A stretch of DNA of 64,000 bases. Source: Rhineura floridana (taxonomy: Eukaryota; Chordata; Lepidosauria; Squamata; Rhineuridae). The stretch spans positions 27,383,801 through 27,447,800 of the forward strand of contig NC_084491.1 of NCBI RefSeq assembly GCF_030035675.1, in the 5' to 3' direction. Below are positions 38,728-48,415 of this stretch, piece by piece; position 1 is the first letter of the stretch; every line of letters begins with the position of its first letter. The notes beneath the pieces were generated by a model. That model ran no database searches. It had not been told where the DNA came from and saw nothing but the letters and a program-made list of their open reading frames with translations. Position numbers and translations under genes: made by a program.

Positions 38728-38979
38728 AGTAAGTGCCTACAGCCATACTACCCTGAACATGCCTGATATCGTCTGATTTCAGAAGCTAAGCAGGGTCAGA
38801 CCTGGTTAGTACTTGGATGGGAGACCGCCTGGGAATACCGGGTGTGGTAGGCTTAGAGGGAGGCAATGATAAATCACCTCTGACTACCTCTTACCATAAA
38901 ACCCTATGAATACATCCAAAAGATTCATAGGGTTGCCATAAGTCGTAATCGACTTGAAGGCATACAACAAAAAGTAAGT
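38728..38979 (+). repeat. 7-bp target duplication AGTAAGT around the 5S-headed SINE
   Basis: AGTAAGT occurs at 38728-38734 and again at 38973-38979, directly flanking the SINE at 38735-38972. Confidence 0.8.
38735..38972 (+). mobile_element. 5S rRNA-derived SINE with BovB-like tail
   Basis: Positions 38735-38854 are 120 nt, the length of vertebrate 5S rRNA, and read as a 5S gene from GCCTACAGCCATACTACCC to GGTGTGGTAGGCTT. The internal promoter parts are visible: A-box-like AGCTAAGCAGGGTC and C-box TTGGATGGGAGACCGCC. The rest (38855-38972) is not ribosomal: AGGGAGGCAATGATAAATCA, then TTGCCATAAGTCGTAATCGA, ending CTTGAAGGCATACAAC, the BovB-like tail shared with the Sauria-type SINEs here. Substitutions in the 5S part (for example ATGCCTGATATCG) and the fused tail rule out a working 5S gene. 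Confidence 0.92.
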
Positions 38980-38999
38980 AAATTTTGGTGGAATCCAAT

Positions 39000-39363
39000 C
39001 AAGTTCCATTAGCACAAGGATTTCTATTTGTGCAATCAAACTTCCCCTATCTCTCCCCCTCATGCCGCCCTTCCCAAATCTACTCTGGAGGGTTGGGGGA
39101 ACCCCCAGAACAAATTTAAGGGACACCCAGGAAGAGGAGAGAGGGGGAAAGTTCGGTTGTACAGCCAAACATCGTTCTGCTAATGAAACTCCTTTGTTGG
39201 ATACCATCCAATAATTTTACAATAAAAAAAAAGACTTGGGAGGGGGAATTGTTGGATCTAATGCTAATAAAGTTGAATAAAAATCTAAGACTGATAAACC
39301 AAAACAAAATAAGTTCTTTAAAATTCAGAACATCTCAAAGCTGTATTGTGTCTGTGGGAGAAG
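39000..39363. other. Unassigned intergenic DNA
   Basis: No gene recognised. It is A-rich at 39220-39310. Confidence 0.4.
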
Positions 39364-39764
39364 CAGTAGTGTAGTGGCAAATTCAGAAGTGTAGGATCCT
39401 TTCATGATAGTCAGCCATACCGTTCCTCCCCACGTTTTTTTGCTGCTGGGTTGAGAATGAGATCCTTGCTAATGCCAGCTCCTACAACAACAGATGTCCC
39501 TAGGAACCAATCAGCATGAAAGAGGAGACTGCTAGCTACTGAAAAGAGTCTTCTCAGTGGCTGACTCTCCTCCTTTCACTCCAGTTGGCTCCAATCAGCA
39601 GAAAAAGACAAGGAAGCATGTTAGAAGACTCTTCTCAGTGGCTAACACACTCTCATGCTGATTGGCTCGTAGGATGCTGGAGACAGACGGACCCTGCTGG
39701 GACCCTCCTCCCAAAAAAGTAAGGGGTCTAAGACCCCCCAAGACCCTGAACGAGTACACTCATG
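39364..39764 (-). mobile_element. hAT-like MITE, family CAGGGGTGTAGT, with perfect target duplication
   Basis: This 401-bp element starts CAGTAGTGTAGTGGC and ends GAGTACACTCATG, imperfect inverted termini. The flanking 8 bases GGGAGAAG are identical at 39356-39363 and 39765-39772. It has the family's inner motifs AGAGTCTTCTCAGTGGCT, CAATCAGCAGAAAAAGACAA and AAAGTAAGGGGTCTAAGACC. No coding capacity. Confidence 0.92.
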
Positions 39765-40084
39765 GGGAGAAGAAAGTTCTGACAGTACTTTAACACAATC
39801 CAGGCAAGTTGGGGGAGAGTTAAAGGTAAAATATTTAAATATAATTTAAAGGTCTAATAAGGTTAGGGATGTCTTCAGGCTTGAAAATGCCTTCAGGCTT
39901 GAAAATATCTGCAACACACGATTAAGAACTTGTTGGTAATCCTGAATTGGGAGGGTCCATAGCTCAGTAGTAGAGCATATGGCTTGGCACACAGAATTGA
40001 ATGACTGGTTGGTTCAGACATATTTGAACTGCCTTTCAGGGCACATTGTCCTTACCAATGGTCCAAGTGCAGTTAGAATCCTGT
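39765..40084 (+). other. Intergenic DNA with a SINE head remnant
   Basis: Near 39960-40010 ATAGCTCAGTAGTAGAGCAT is the A-box side of a tRNA-derived SINE that then diverges. Nothing else was placed. Confidence 0.5.
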
Positions 40085-40485
40085 GGTACATTTCTGGTTG
40101 CAGCTCCTCAAAGAGTATATTGCAGAGCTGGAAAATGTGCAGAAAAGGGCAACTCGAATGATCAGGGGATTGTAGCAATTCCCCTAGTCAGAAAGATTAT
40201 AAAGTTTGGGTCTCTTTAGTTTAGAAAAAAAAGTAAAGGGAGGGGACACTTTAGAAAATTTCAAAAAATTATGCATGGTGTGAAGAAAGCGGATAGAGAA
40301 CAATGTTTCTTCCTCTCAAAGTAGAAGAACCTAGGATCATCCAATGAAACTGAATGGTGGGAGATTCAGGACTGTCAAAAGGAATGTATAGTTAACCCAC
40401 GGAATCTGCTGCTACAAGATGTTGATGCTGTGATGGTCACCAACTGGAACAGCTTTAAAGAAAATTAGTCAGATTCATGGAGGAT
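40085..40485 (+). mobile_element. CR1 LINE fragment, part 1 (split by an L2)
   Basis: The + strand has CR1 C-terminal coding remnants: GCAGAGCTGGAAAATGTGCA (reading AELENVQ) and GGCAACTCGAATGATCAGGG (reading ATRMIRG), then CCAATGAAACTGAATG and GATTCATGGAGGATAAATCA. The reading resumes in sequence order at about 41206. Confidence 0.75.
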
Positions 40486-41205
40486 AAATCAGTGGCTCAG
40501 GACCCCAGTAACTTTAAGGACCTCACATGAACCAACCTGGACACTGCATTCATCATCTGAGGCCCTTCTTTGTGTGCCCTCTCCAAGGGAGGAAAGGAAA
40601 GTGGTGACATGGGGATGGGTCTTTTCAGTGGTGGCTCCCTGTTTGTGGAATCCCCTCCCCAGGGAAGCACACCTGGCACCATCGCTGTCTGTTCTTAGGC
40701 ACCAGGACAAAAGCATTCTTATTCACCAAGGCTTTTGGGTTTTAGTTGGGAGAGTATTTATATAGGTCAGTGGTCTTTGTTATGTTTCTCCTTTAAGTGA
40801 GATGCGTAGGACTTCTTCCTTCTATATATATATATAAGACAGTTTTGAAAGCAACAAACAGAACTTCATTCAAGCTTGCTCTGGATCCTATATATCCCTA
40901 TATATTGGATGAGTATTTTAGTTTTTGTTTATTGATGTTTTATATCTGATTTTAATGTCTTTTTCATATTTCATTTTGCTTTTTGTATTTATTATATTTG
41001 TTAGTCACTTTTCTCACTGAAGTGACCCAAAGCAACTTACATTAAAACCAGATAAATGCAAGCAGAGTCAATAAAACCTGAAAACGCATTTATAGATTAA
41101 AAACCACTTAGAAGCAAGCATAATCAATCAGTAAAAACCTTACAACCCTCACATCAAATACAAATAGAAATCCAAAGGGTGCAAGTCACTTTGAGACACC
41201 TGAGT
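40486..41205 (+). mobile_element. L2 LINE 3' end inserted in a CR1 copy
   Basis: From about 40574 the + strand reads VFSVVAPCLWNPLPREAHLA, the L2 C-terminal block, then a run of LINE tail sequence ending CAAAAATGTGACTAATAAAT near 41225. It separates the two halves of the surrounding CR1 fragment. Confidence 0.65.
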
Positions 41206-41440
41206 GCAAAAATGTGACTAATAAATATAGCAAATCATCCTCATCCTTGGGCATCAGTCATGATGGCAATGTGCTGTTTCTAGCATGCCTCCGAGTAATA
41301 GTCACTTGGAAGCAACAGCAGAAGAGGAATATTGCCCTCATGCCCTACTTTTGGTATCTGACTGGCCACTGTGACAAACAGGATGCTGGGCTAGATAGGC
41401 ATCTGCTCTGATCTAGCAGGGCTCTTAGTTTCAAATGCAG
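41206..41440 (+). mobile_element. CR1 LINE fragment, part 2 (3' end)
   Basis: AGTCATGATGGCAATGTGCT, GGATGCTGGGCTAGATAGGC and TCTAGCAGGGCTCTTAGTT are the same 3' end as at 38085-38465 and 52590-52880. It continues the CR1 copy at 40085-40485. Confidence 0.7.
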
Positions 41441-41466
41441 TGTAGAGAAGACCTACACCTGAATAA

Positions 41467-41980
41467 ACCTGGGGATGGACAAATTTGTCAATATCAGTTT
41501 CTCTCATTCTCATTTTCCCAATCTTAAATCCAGTTTGCCACATCTCCACATCAGTCTGTATTTAAAAAAAGTCCTCACAAAAATGTGTCAGCATGTTGGG
41601 CTCCTGCTGGGAGGAAGGGCGGGATATAAATCTAATAATAACAATAAATAATAACAATAAATAATAATAATAATTTCCTAATATGCATGTTTCTGTGCAG
41701 TTTTGCTTAGTGTACACATTTTGAAACCAGTGTTTCCTCGTGTGGTGCATTTTGTTTCTTTCCCCTAATATATGCATTTTTATGCACACTTTCCCCTGAT
41801 ATAGGCATTTTGGTACTCATTTTTTTCATTGGGAAAACTGCATTGCACGATTTGGACGAAAATGAATTTCAGAGAATAGCTGTGTTTCAGTTCAGGTATT
41901 ATTTCAGGATGTGTGAATTAGGAATTAGGTAGGTTTGCATTAAAATGTGAACAGAACTGAATTTCTCTCCCATCCCTTAT
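41467..41980 (-). mobile_element. hAT-like MITE, family TAGGGATGGG, holding an L2 tail
   Basis: The right end CTCTCCCATCCCTTA is the complement of TAAGGGATGGGAGAG, and the left end GGGGATGGACAAATTTG is its worn counterpart. The inner sequence matches 49495-49839 and 61455-61870 read on the other strand. At about 41600-41675 an L2 tail (GGGAGGAAGGGCGGGATATA, then AATAATAACAATAA repeats) interrupts it. Confidence 0.65.
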
Positions 41981-42054
41981 CAAACCATCAATATTAAAAC
42001 CAGGTCCCAGCATCAGTTCCAGGAATCTCCATTTAAAAGGATCTCAGATAACAG

Positions 42055-42454
42055 CAGGGGTGTAGTCGTCCAGGGTCTTGGGGGTCTTTGACCCTTTACT
42101 TTTTTGGGAACAGGGTCTCAGTAGAGTCCCTATGTCTTCAGTGCCCTACAAGGCAATCAGCACGAAAGGGGCAAATGTTAGCCATTCAGAAGAGTTTTCT
42201 AACTTGCTTCCTTGTCATTTCCTGCTGATTGGAGCCAATCAGAGTGAAAGGAGGAGAGTCAGCCATTGAGGAGACTCTTCTCAGTAGCTAACACTCTCCC
42301 CTTTCCTGCTGATTGGCTCCTAGGGACATCTGTTGTTGTGGGGGAAGGCATTAACAAGGATCTCATTCTCAACCCACAGCAAAAGAAAAAAAGGGGAAGG
42401 GTGTGTGGCTGTTACTGTCATGAAGGGACCCTGCACTTCTGAATTTGCCCTCTG
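42055..42454 (+). mobile_element. hAT-like MITE, family CAGGGGTGTAGT
   Basis: It starts CAGGGGTGTAGTCGTCC and ends TTCTGAATTTGCCCTCTG, in the opposite orientation to 39364-39764. The inner blocks GGAGCCAATCAGAGTGAAAG and AGACTCTTCTCAGTAGCTAA match. The 8-bp flanks are not clearly duplicated. Confidence 0.8.
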
Positions 42455-42459
42455 GATGA

Positions 42460-43499
42460 GGCTTTCAAGAACTCCTGCCAGCTAGCATAATATGAGCTTT
42501 CATGCACTTTTGTATTGAAATGACAAGTTTTAACTCTGGGCCATTACTCAGCCTACCATCATCTTCATATTGTAAGGAGGGGGCAGTGAATCTGACCCAC
42601 ACAAAGTCCTACTTTACACAATCTCTCCCTGCCACCACCACCACTTGCCTTGTCTCTTTATCCTTTGAAAAATCTGAGAGTCTGACCTCTGAATGGATGG
42701 GCCTCTCCATGGAGTGTCCAGCTCTGAAGTTACTTGCAACAAAAAACGGCACCTGCACCTCCACCATGCAAAGAGGACTGGCAGACGGGTTGAGCATCTG
42801 AAGGACGAGGTCCTGTGGTCTCACCAAGTTTCAGATGCAAACATGCTTTCCAATGCCAAGCATAACATTCCACAACATTCTACGTTATGCATTTTTATAT
42901 GCTAGGAAAGTGTTTCTCATCCATCAAGCCAGGCCAATTTCCCAGGAAAAAGTGTGACCCCCACAATACCAATGGCACGACTTTTATGCCCCTTTTACAT
43001 TCTGCCTGTCAATAAATAACTGGTGGGAGTTGGTTTTTATGCCAGCCAAGGCTCAAGGCCCTGCTAGAAATAAACAGTTCTTTATAGTTCTCTTTCCACC
43101 AAGTATTTAGGGTTGAGACCAATAGCTAAGCATTTCTTGGTGCATGTTGGATAAGAGCCAAAAAGAGGTTTGGACGTAGACTCCGTTGCTTGTTCAGCTA
43201 CAGAATCACTGGATGTCTCTTGGGAAATAGTGACTGGGTTCACTTTCCCATCTGAAAAATGGGAACGACGACACTCCGCGCTGTGGTGGCAAGAGCCGGA
43301 AGACAGGATTTGCACAATGTACTGTCAAATTCACTGCCACCAGCTGTACCCTGTCAAGGTTCTGGCCTATACAGTTGCTCCCTTGGGAATTAGTTGCACA
43401 TTGTTAAATGCATCTGGGGTGAGTTGGTCTCTATGCTCTTTACTGAGCCAGGGAGATAGCCCTTCCTAAATGAGAGCATGCCTTCGGGAGGGGCCAATA
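42460..43499. other. Unassigned intergenic DNA
   Basis: No gene recognised. Open frames at 42502-42801, 42693-42905, 43082-43315 and 43170-43469 have no domain I know. The last two overlap on opposite strands. Confidence 0.4.
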
Positions 43500-43625
43500 G
43501 TTGAGTGGAGAGCAAATGCAGTTCCTGCAAAAGGCCCTAAATTCAATCCCTAGCATCTCCAGGTAGGGCTGGGAAAGGTTCCTGTTCTGAAATCCTGGAG
43601 ATCATCTGCCACTCAGTATAGATCA
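43500..43625 (+). mobile_element. tRNA-derived SINE, + strand, interrupted
   Basis: GAGTGGAGAGCAAATGCAGT, CCCTAAATTCAATCCCTAGC and CATCTCCAGGTAGGGCTGGG follow the SINE order. It is cut at CAGTATAGAT by the palindromic MITE that follows. Confidence 0.7.
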
Positions 43626-43757
43626 GTGTTCTTCAACCTTGGGTCCCCGGATGTTGTTGGACTACAACTCTTATCACCCCCAGCCAGCTTAGCCAGTGGC
43701 CAAGGATGATGGGAGTTGTAGTCCAGCAATATCTGGGGAACCAAGGTTGGAGAACAG
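43626..43757. mobile_element. hAT-like palindromic MITE, CAGTGTTCT end type
   Basis: The left end CAGTGTTCTTCAACCTTGGG and the right end ending AAGGTTGGAGAACAGTG form inverted repeats, and the inner arms GGACTACAACTCTTATCACC and GATGGGAGTTGTAGTCC pair closely. It sits inside a SINE. The outer ends differ from the CAGGGGTGGGGAACC type, while the inner arms are shared. Confidence 0.8.
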
Positions 43758-43847
43758 TGTATGAAATACAGTTTCATATGTTCATTTTGACTGCAAGCCT
43801 GGGAAAGCAGCTGGGACGGTGACTGAGGCTCAGCTTGGTAGGCGGCT

Positions 43848-44390
43848 CATAGAACTATAGAATAGTAGAGTTGGAAGGGGCCTATAAGGCCATCAGGTCC
43901 AACCCCCTGCTCAAAGCAGGAATCCAAATCAAAGCATTCCCGACAGATGACTGTCCAGCTGGCTCTTGAATGCCTCCAGTGTTGGAGAGCCCACCACCTC
44001 CCTAGGTCATTGGTTCTATTGTCGTACCACTCTAACAGTTAGGAAGCTTTTCCTGATGTTCAGTTGAAATCTGGCTTCCTGCAACTTGAGCCCATTATTC
44101 CGTTTCCTGCACTCTGGGACGATCGAGAAGAGATCTCTGCCTTCCTCTGTGTGGCAACCTTTCATGTTCTTGAAGAGTGCTATCCTGTCTCCCCTCAGTC
44201 TTCTCCAGGCTAAACGTGCCCAGTTCTTTCAGTCTCTCATCACAGGGCTTTCTTTCCAGTCCCCTGATCATCCTTGTTGCCCTCCTCAGAGCCTGTTCGT
44301 TTGTCTGCATCCTTCTTGAAGTGCAGAGACCAGAACTGGATGCAGTACTAAAGATGAGGTCTAACCAGTGCTGAATAGAGTATTCATGGG
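43848..44390 (-). mobile_element. CR1-clade LINE 3' end
   Basis: The + strand begins with the CR1 3' end (CATAGAACTATAGAATAGTA, GAGTTGGAAGGGGCCTATAA). The minus strand then encodes remnants such as ATRMIRGLERKPCDERLKEL (about 44280-44220) and the LGTFSLEKTEGRQ region. Frames are broken. Confidence 0.85.
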
Positions 44391-44468
44391 CTTTGGGCCA
44401 TTGGCTATTCTCATTAGATCCTGCCCCAGCTACAAAGATTCAAGATTTCAAAGAGTCTGACATGTGCA

Positions 44469-44745
44469 GGGTGCTTCCAGATGGCCTGTTTAGTGACCCT
44501 TCATCCTGGTTTATTTGCAAGGAGATTAGACGACATTGGTTATTTAATGAGCACTCATTCTGATTTGTTTGATCACATGACCTTCCCATTGCATTTCCCC
44601 ATGACTTTATTATTGCACAAAGCCTGATCTTTTGGGGAAGCAGGTTTGTTGCACAAGACCTCCTAATAAACTGTCATTGTGCAATCTGAATTTGCCGGTA
44701 TGTGATTGAATCTCACTTGAAAATAGTAACAGTATGGAAGCACCC
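44469..44745. mobile_element. MITE with GGGTGCTTCCA terminal inverted repeat
   Basis: The left end GGGTGCTTCCAGATGG and the right end CAGTATGGAAGCACCC are an 11-bp perfect inverted pair, GGGTGCTTCCA. The body is AT-rich and non-coding. A worn relative may lie at 57425-57655. Confidence 0.7.
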
Positions 44746-44819
44746 ACAACAATGGTTGGTAGTCATGTTGGTCCTTTAGAAAAAAACCAGCCAGCACCAG
44801 AGTAGTAACAGACCCAAGG

Positions 44820-45110
44820 GCAGAGATGGAAAACCTTTCTCAGCCAGAGAGCCATATTACCTTATGAGCAACCATTCGGTGGGTGTGGCCAAACACACAC
44901 TCCACTCCACCCAGGCAAGCAAGAGGCATTATCACAGCCCAAGGACACCTTCTGGCATGGGAAAATCACTTAAGGAAGGTGCAGAGCTACGAAGGAGGGG
45001 GTGTAGTCTAGAGGCCGTGACCTGGGCAGAGCCTCAAGGGCTAAGATGGAGAGGCCTGGAGGTGCTGAAACACCTCAGACAGCTTCTTGAAAGGTCAGAC
45101 TAAAACACGG
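44820..45110 (+). mobile_element. hAT-like MITE, CAGAGATGG type
   Basis: GCAGAGATGGAAAACCTTTC, GCCAGAGAGCCATATTACC and GGTGGGTGTGGCCAAACA open the element, and GGGCTAAGATGGAGAGGCCT lies near its end. A related copy is at 51250-51605. Confidence 0.55.
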
Positions 45111-45606
45111 AGTGGATTCCACTGTCCCACTGACATGGAGCCGCCAGCTGCCACTGGTCCAGACTAAGCATTAGGGAGGCCTTCCTAATAGCAGAAGAGA
45201 TTGCCTTGGAAGGTGGGGGGGACTCTCCTTCCTTAGAGGTTTTCCAGCAGAATTGAATTGTCTGGGGTGCCGTAGTTGTAGATTTCCTGTCTCTACCATT
45301 ATAAATTTATCTTTTTAAAATTATTTAAATCTATTGTGGCTCTGCTGATTTTCAAAGGAAAACCAAGGGCGAGCATGCTTACTCTCCAAGGGCTCTCAGT
45401 TTCTGAATATAAGCAGGCAAAGGGTGTGAGTGTTTTTGTGTTTTAATGCAGGGAGTGACACTTTTCTTCTTATTTTAGACTGAAACTTGCCAGACTGCAA
45501 ACACAGCTCCACAAAAGAACTCTGAAAGCAACATGGAGAGGAAAGGGAAGAAGGCTCTGTGTGAGCTGAGGCGGCTTTTGCTTTTTGAGAGTAGTCCAGA
45601 GTAGCC
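45111..45606. other. Unassigned intergenic DNA
   Basis: No gene or clear repeat recognised. Confidence 0.4.
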
Positions 45607-45700
45607 TCCTCCAGCCTAGTGTCCTCCGGATGTTTGGCTGGGGCTGATGGGAGTTATAGCCCCAAACTTCTGCAGGGCGCCAGGTTGGGGGAGGGTGCCA
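45607..45700. mobile_element. Fragment of hAT-like palindromic MITE
   Basis: TAGTGTCCTCCGGATGTTTG and GGGGCTGATGGGAGTTATAG are present. The centre is shortened. Confidence 0.5.
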
Positions 45701-45779
45701 TAGAGTGTTACTGATTTCCAGAGAATAGCTACTTTAGTTTCAGCAAAACTACAAAGAATCTTGGGGCACTTTTAAAGAC

Positions 45780-45905
45780 TGCGAGTTACTGATTTCATTT
45801 ATATCCCACCTTTCTTCCAAGGAGCTGAAGGTGGCATACAAATATGGTCTTCCCCCTCCCAATTTTATCCTCACACCAAATAAATGAAATCAACACATTT
45901 TCCCT
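45780..45905 (-). mobile_element. L2-like tail fragment
   Basis: TTCATTTATATCCCACCTTT, CTTCCAAGGAGCTGAAGGTG and GCATACAAATATGG have the minus-strand L2 tail layout. Confidence 0.55.
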
Positions 45906-46309
45906 CCTAAACTGTTACAAAAATAGGGCATTTGGAGCCTATCCAGCAGGCTTTCTCCTCTCACCCCTCCTCTTTTTTGCTTGATGTCCATCCTGATAAA
46001 GAGATTTTTAAAAAAAGACAGCCTGTCAAGAACATAACAGGGAAGCTGCATTTAAATAAGGTGAACAGAATAATATGTCAAAACTGCAAGAAACCTCCTG
46101 TCCCCCACCAAGCAGGTTCACCAGAAGATGAACAAAGAGTTCTGATGAACTACAAATCTCCCAGACTTGTGTGTGACTTTTTAGTGGATCCCAATTAAAG
46201 TACTGCGCTACTGTTCCTATTGGATTTTTCTTTCCTTTTTCTGGCTCCGTATCAGCAAACTATTTGGCACCAGCAGCCTTGAAAGTAGAAATGTCAAGCC
46301 AAGCTGTCC
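45906..46309. other. DNA upstream of the ESAM-like promoter
   Basis: An 88-codon + frame (45932-46198) reads through this stretch but lacks a recognised domain and has no conserved start or splice context. It is not called as a gene. Confidence 0.4.
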
Positions 46310-46930
46310 TCCCCTTTAAGTAGCCCCGCCTCTCGCGTCTCCACCCTCCACCTGTGCGCACCGCCCCCTTTCCACCTGACAGGGCTCCACCCCTCCCCGA
46401 GCGCCGCCCCCTTGCCGGCCCCCACCTGCCGGCCACGCCCCCGCCTCGGGTGGCTCCTCCCCCTCGCATTTCGCCGCCGCGGCCGCTGCTCGCGGGCTCG
46501 GGCTCCTGCACCTGCACCTGCTGCCCTCGCTTTCCGCTCGCCGGAGTGGGACGACCGCAGCGCGCCAGGCGTCGCCGCCCGGGAAATCGGCGCGATGGAG
46601 CCTCTGCCGCTCGTGCTGGGACTGACTGCACTGCTGGGTAAGTGAGGAGGATCTGGCGGGAGGGCGGCTACGAGGGCCGGTCTTCCTCCGGCGAGCGGGG
46701 CCCCGATCCTTCGCCCAGCCAGCGCCGGTCCCGATCGCCAACGCGCAGACCGCCGGTCGGGATCTCCCTCGGCGCCTCTGGGAGCGTCCCGTAACGCGCT
46801 CGCTCTCCCTCCGTCTCGTAGCGGTCCTTCTTCCCTGCCTTCCCATCTCCTCCCTGGAGTTTCCGAAGAGGCGGCGATCCTCCCGTGCCCGCTTACATGG
46901 GAGGAAGCCCCGTCGAACGCGCGTCTAGGA
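46310..46930 (+). promoter_or_regulatory. ESAM: CpG-island promoter of the ESAM-like gene
   Basis: CpG and GC content jump at about 46310 and fall off after 46930. Several GC boxes of Sp/KLF type lie upstream of the start codon (CCCCGCCTC near 46323, ACGCCCCCGCC near 46435, CCGCCCCC near 46405). No TATA box is seen. The start codon at 46595 is inside the island. Long open frames on both strands here reflect GC richness. Confidence 0.75.
46595..46637 (+). CDS. ESAM: ESAM exon 1 (signal peptide), partial gene
   Basis: ATG at 46595 in a GCGCGATGG context opens a frame MEPLPLVLGLTALL plus one base, then a consensus donor GGTAAGTGAGG (GT at 46638). A short hydrophobic leader that ends in a phase-1 donor is the usual first exon of immunoglobulin-superfamily membrane proteins. 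In mammals ESAM, an endothelial tight-junction adhesion molecule with two Ig domains, lies directly downstream of MSANTD2 on the same strand, so ESAM is the best call. The identity rests on position and exon type, because 14 residues of leader are too few to prove it. No Ig-domain exon was found between 46638 and 64000. Another Ig-family gene is possible. Confidence 0.75.
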
Positions 46931-47483
46931 TTGTGCTGGAAGACCCCAACCCCATTTCAGCCCCGGACGTGACGAGGGCAGCGCGGTTCTTTCTCGGCTG
47001 AACTTCTGTCTCTAGCTAACCCCGGGGATTAGGTGTTCTTTTTTTTGGGGGGGGGACCACGCCGCTCGCTTAATGCGGATTAATTGCCCTCTGACAACTG
47101 GTTAATCAGTCTCTCATGTGATTGAGGGAGGGAGTTGAAAGGTGGGTTGTTGGGGGGGAGTCGGCTTCCCCCCCCCCCGTCGATTGAGGACCTGTAATCC
47201 TCTTTAGGTATTGTCAACAGCAGGGAAAGAATCTAGCGGTGTGAGGTTATTCCGGATTAAGGCAATAAAGCGGGGCTGTCGTTTTGTGCCTGGGTAGGGT
47301 AGTAGCGGAGATTAGGTATCTAGCAGCTGCACCCCTTACTTTGAAGTAAGCCCCCTTGGGTTCAGTGGGACTTGCTCCTAGGCATAGAACTGTGGCCTGA
47401 AGTGGGTGTTGACAGAGGAGTGTGTGCCACTGCCTGCACACATATATGCATATTTATGTATGGGGACATATGGGCCCAGAGTA
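46931..47483 (+). other. Start of ESAM-like intron 1
   Basis: It has homopolymer runs (T at about 47040, G and C at about 47050-47175). At 47320-47400 ACTTTGAAGTAAGCCCCCTT and GGGACTTGCTCCTAGGCAT are the remains of a small palindromic squamate repeat. Confidence 0.5.
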
Positions 47484-47640
47484 TGGTCTGAAGGCAAGAC
47501 CACCACTTTGCTGTAACTAAGCAGGGCTAGGAATGGCCAGTGCTTGGATGGAGGAACCAACTGGGAATCACATGTATGCTGCCTTGAGTCCCTATTGGTT
47601 GTGGTGGTAGAGTTAATTGCCATGTAAAGGTGGAGAATGA
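47484..47640 (+). mobile_element. SINE-like copy with worn 5S-like head
   Basis: GTATGGTCTGAAGGCAAGAC, TGTAACTAAGCAGGGCTAGG and CCAGTGCTTGGATGGAGGAA recall the 5S A- and C-box regions. Next come TGTATGCTGCCTTGAGTCCC and an L2-like end. It parallels 35076-35230 closely. Confidence 0.6.
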
Positions 47641-47984
47641 AGTTATCTGTGTTTTGCTAAAAATGCCTGGAAGTCCCACTTCTGCCATAGATCCGCAGCA
47701 TGGCAAGAGCCTGTGTGGTGTAGCGATTCGGAGTGTTGGCCTTAGACACAGGAGAGCCAAACTTCTGTTTGCTGGGTGACTGTGGAACTCTGTCTGTTCT
47801 TTCTTCCTAAACAACCCCACTGGATTGTTGTGACGATGGGGGGGAGGGGTTGACCTCTTGCCTTCAGTTCTACTTCTAATCCCCCCACCCCGAAAAACCC
47901 TCGGAATGATTTTCTTCAGAGGTTACTTGAGAATGGGAGAAATACTGTTAAATGCTCTAGACAGGGGTGGGAAACTGGTAGTTG

Positions 47985-48330
47985 CAGGGCAACGTAGAAT
48001 CATAGAGTTGGGAGGGGCCTATAAGGCCATCGAGTCCAGCCCCCTGCTCAATGCAGGATCCATACTAAAGCATACCCGACAGATGGCTGCCCAACTGCTT
48101 CTTGAACGCCTCCAGGACAGGAGAGCCCCCCCCCCAGGTCATTGGTTCCACTGTTGTACTGCTCTAACAGTTAAGAGGTTTGTCCTGATGTTCAGCCACA
48201 ATCTGGCTTCCTGTAAATGGAGCCCATTATTCCGTGTCCTGTGCTCTGGGATGCTGGAGAAGAGATCCTGGCCCTCCTGTGTGTGACAACCTTTCAAGTA
48301 CTCGAAGCGTGCTGTCATATCTGCAAGTCC
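47985..48330 (-). mobile_element. CR1-clade LINE 3' end
   Basis: AATCATAGAGTTGGGAGGGG opens the CR1 3' end on the + strand. The minus strand carries MTARFEYLKGCHTQEGQDLF and NNGLHLQEARLWLN (48333-48139). The other CR1 blocks are present in broken frames. Confidence 0.85.
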
Positions 48331-48415
48331 CATGGTCTCTCACCATTGGCCATGTTGGCTGGCACTGATGGAAGGTAGAGTGCAACAACATCTGGAGGGT
48401 GTGTGATACTGCCCA
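48331..48415. mobile_element. Fragment of hAT-like palindromic MITE
   Basis: CACCATTGGCCATGTTGGCT, GGCACTGATGGAAGG and ACAACATCTGGAGGGTGTG form the right half only. Confidence 0.5.

Noticed and set aside
38735-38854. A functional 5S rRNA gene
   Set aside because: It carries several substitutions, is fused to a SINE tail, has flanking target duplications, and no T-run terminator directly follows.
45932-46198. 88-codon + frame just upstream of the CpG island
   Set aside because: No domain and no conserved context. The RIICQNCKKP stretch is the only hint of a Cys pair and is too little to support a call.
46260-46846. Long minus-strand frames (123 and 176 codons) across the second CpG island
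   Set aside because: Arg/Gly-rich composition typical of the antisense of GC-rich promoters, with no recognised domain.
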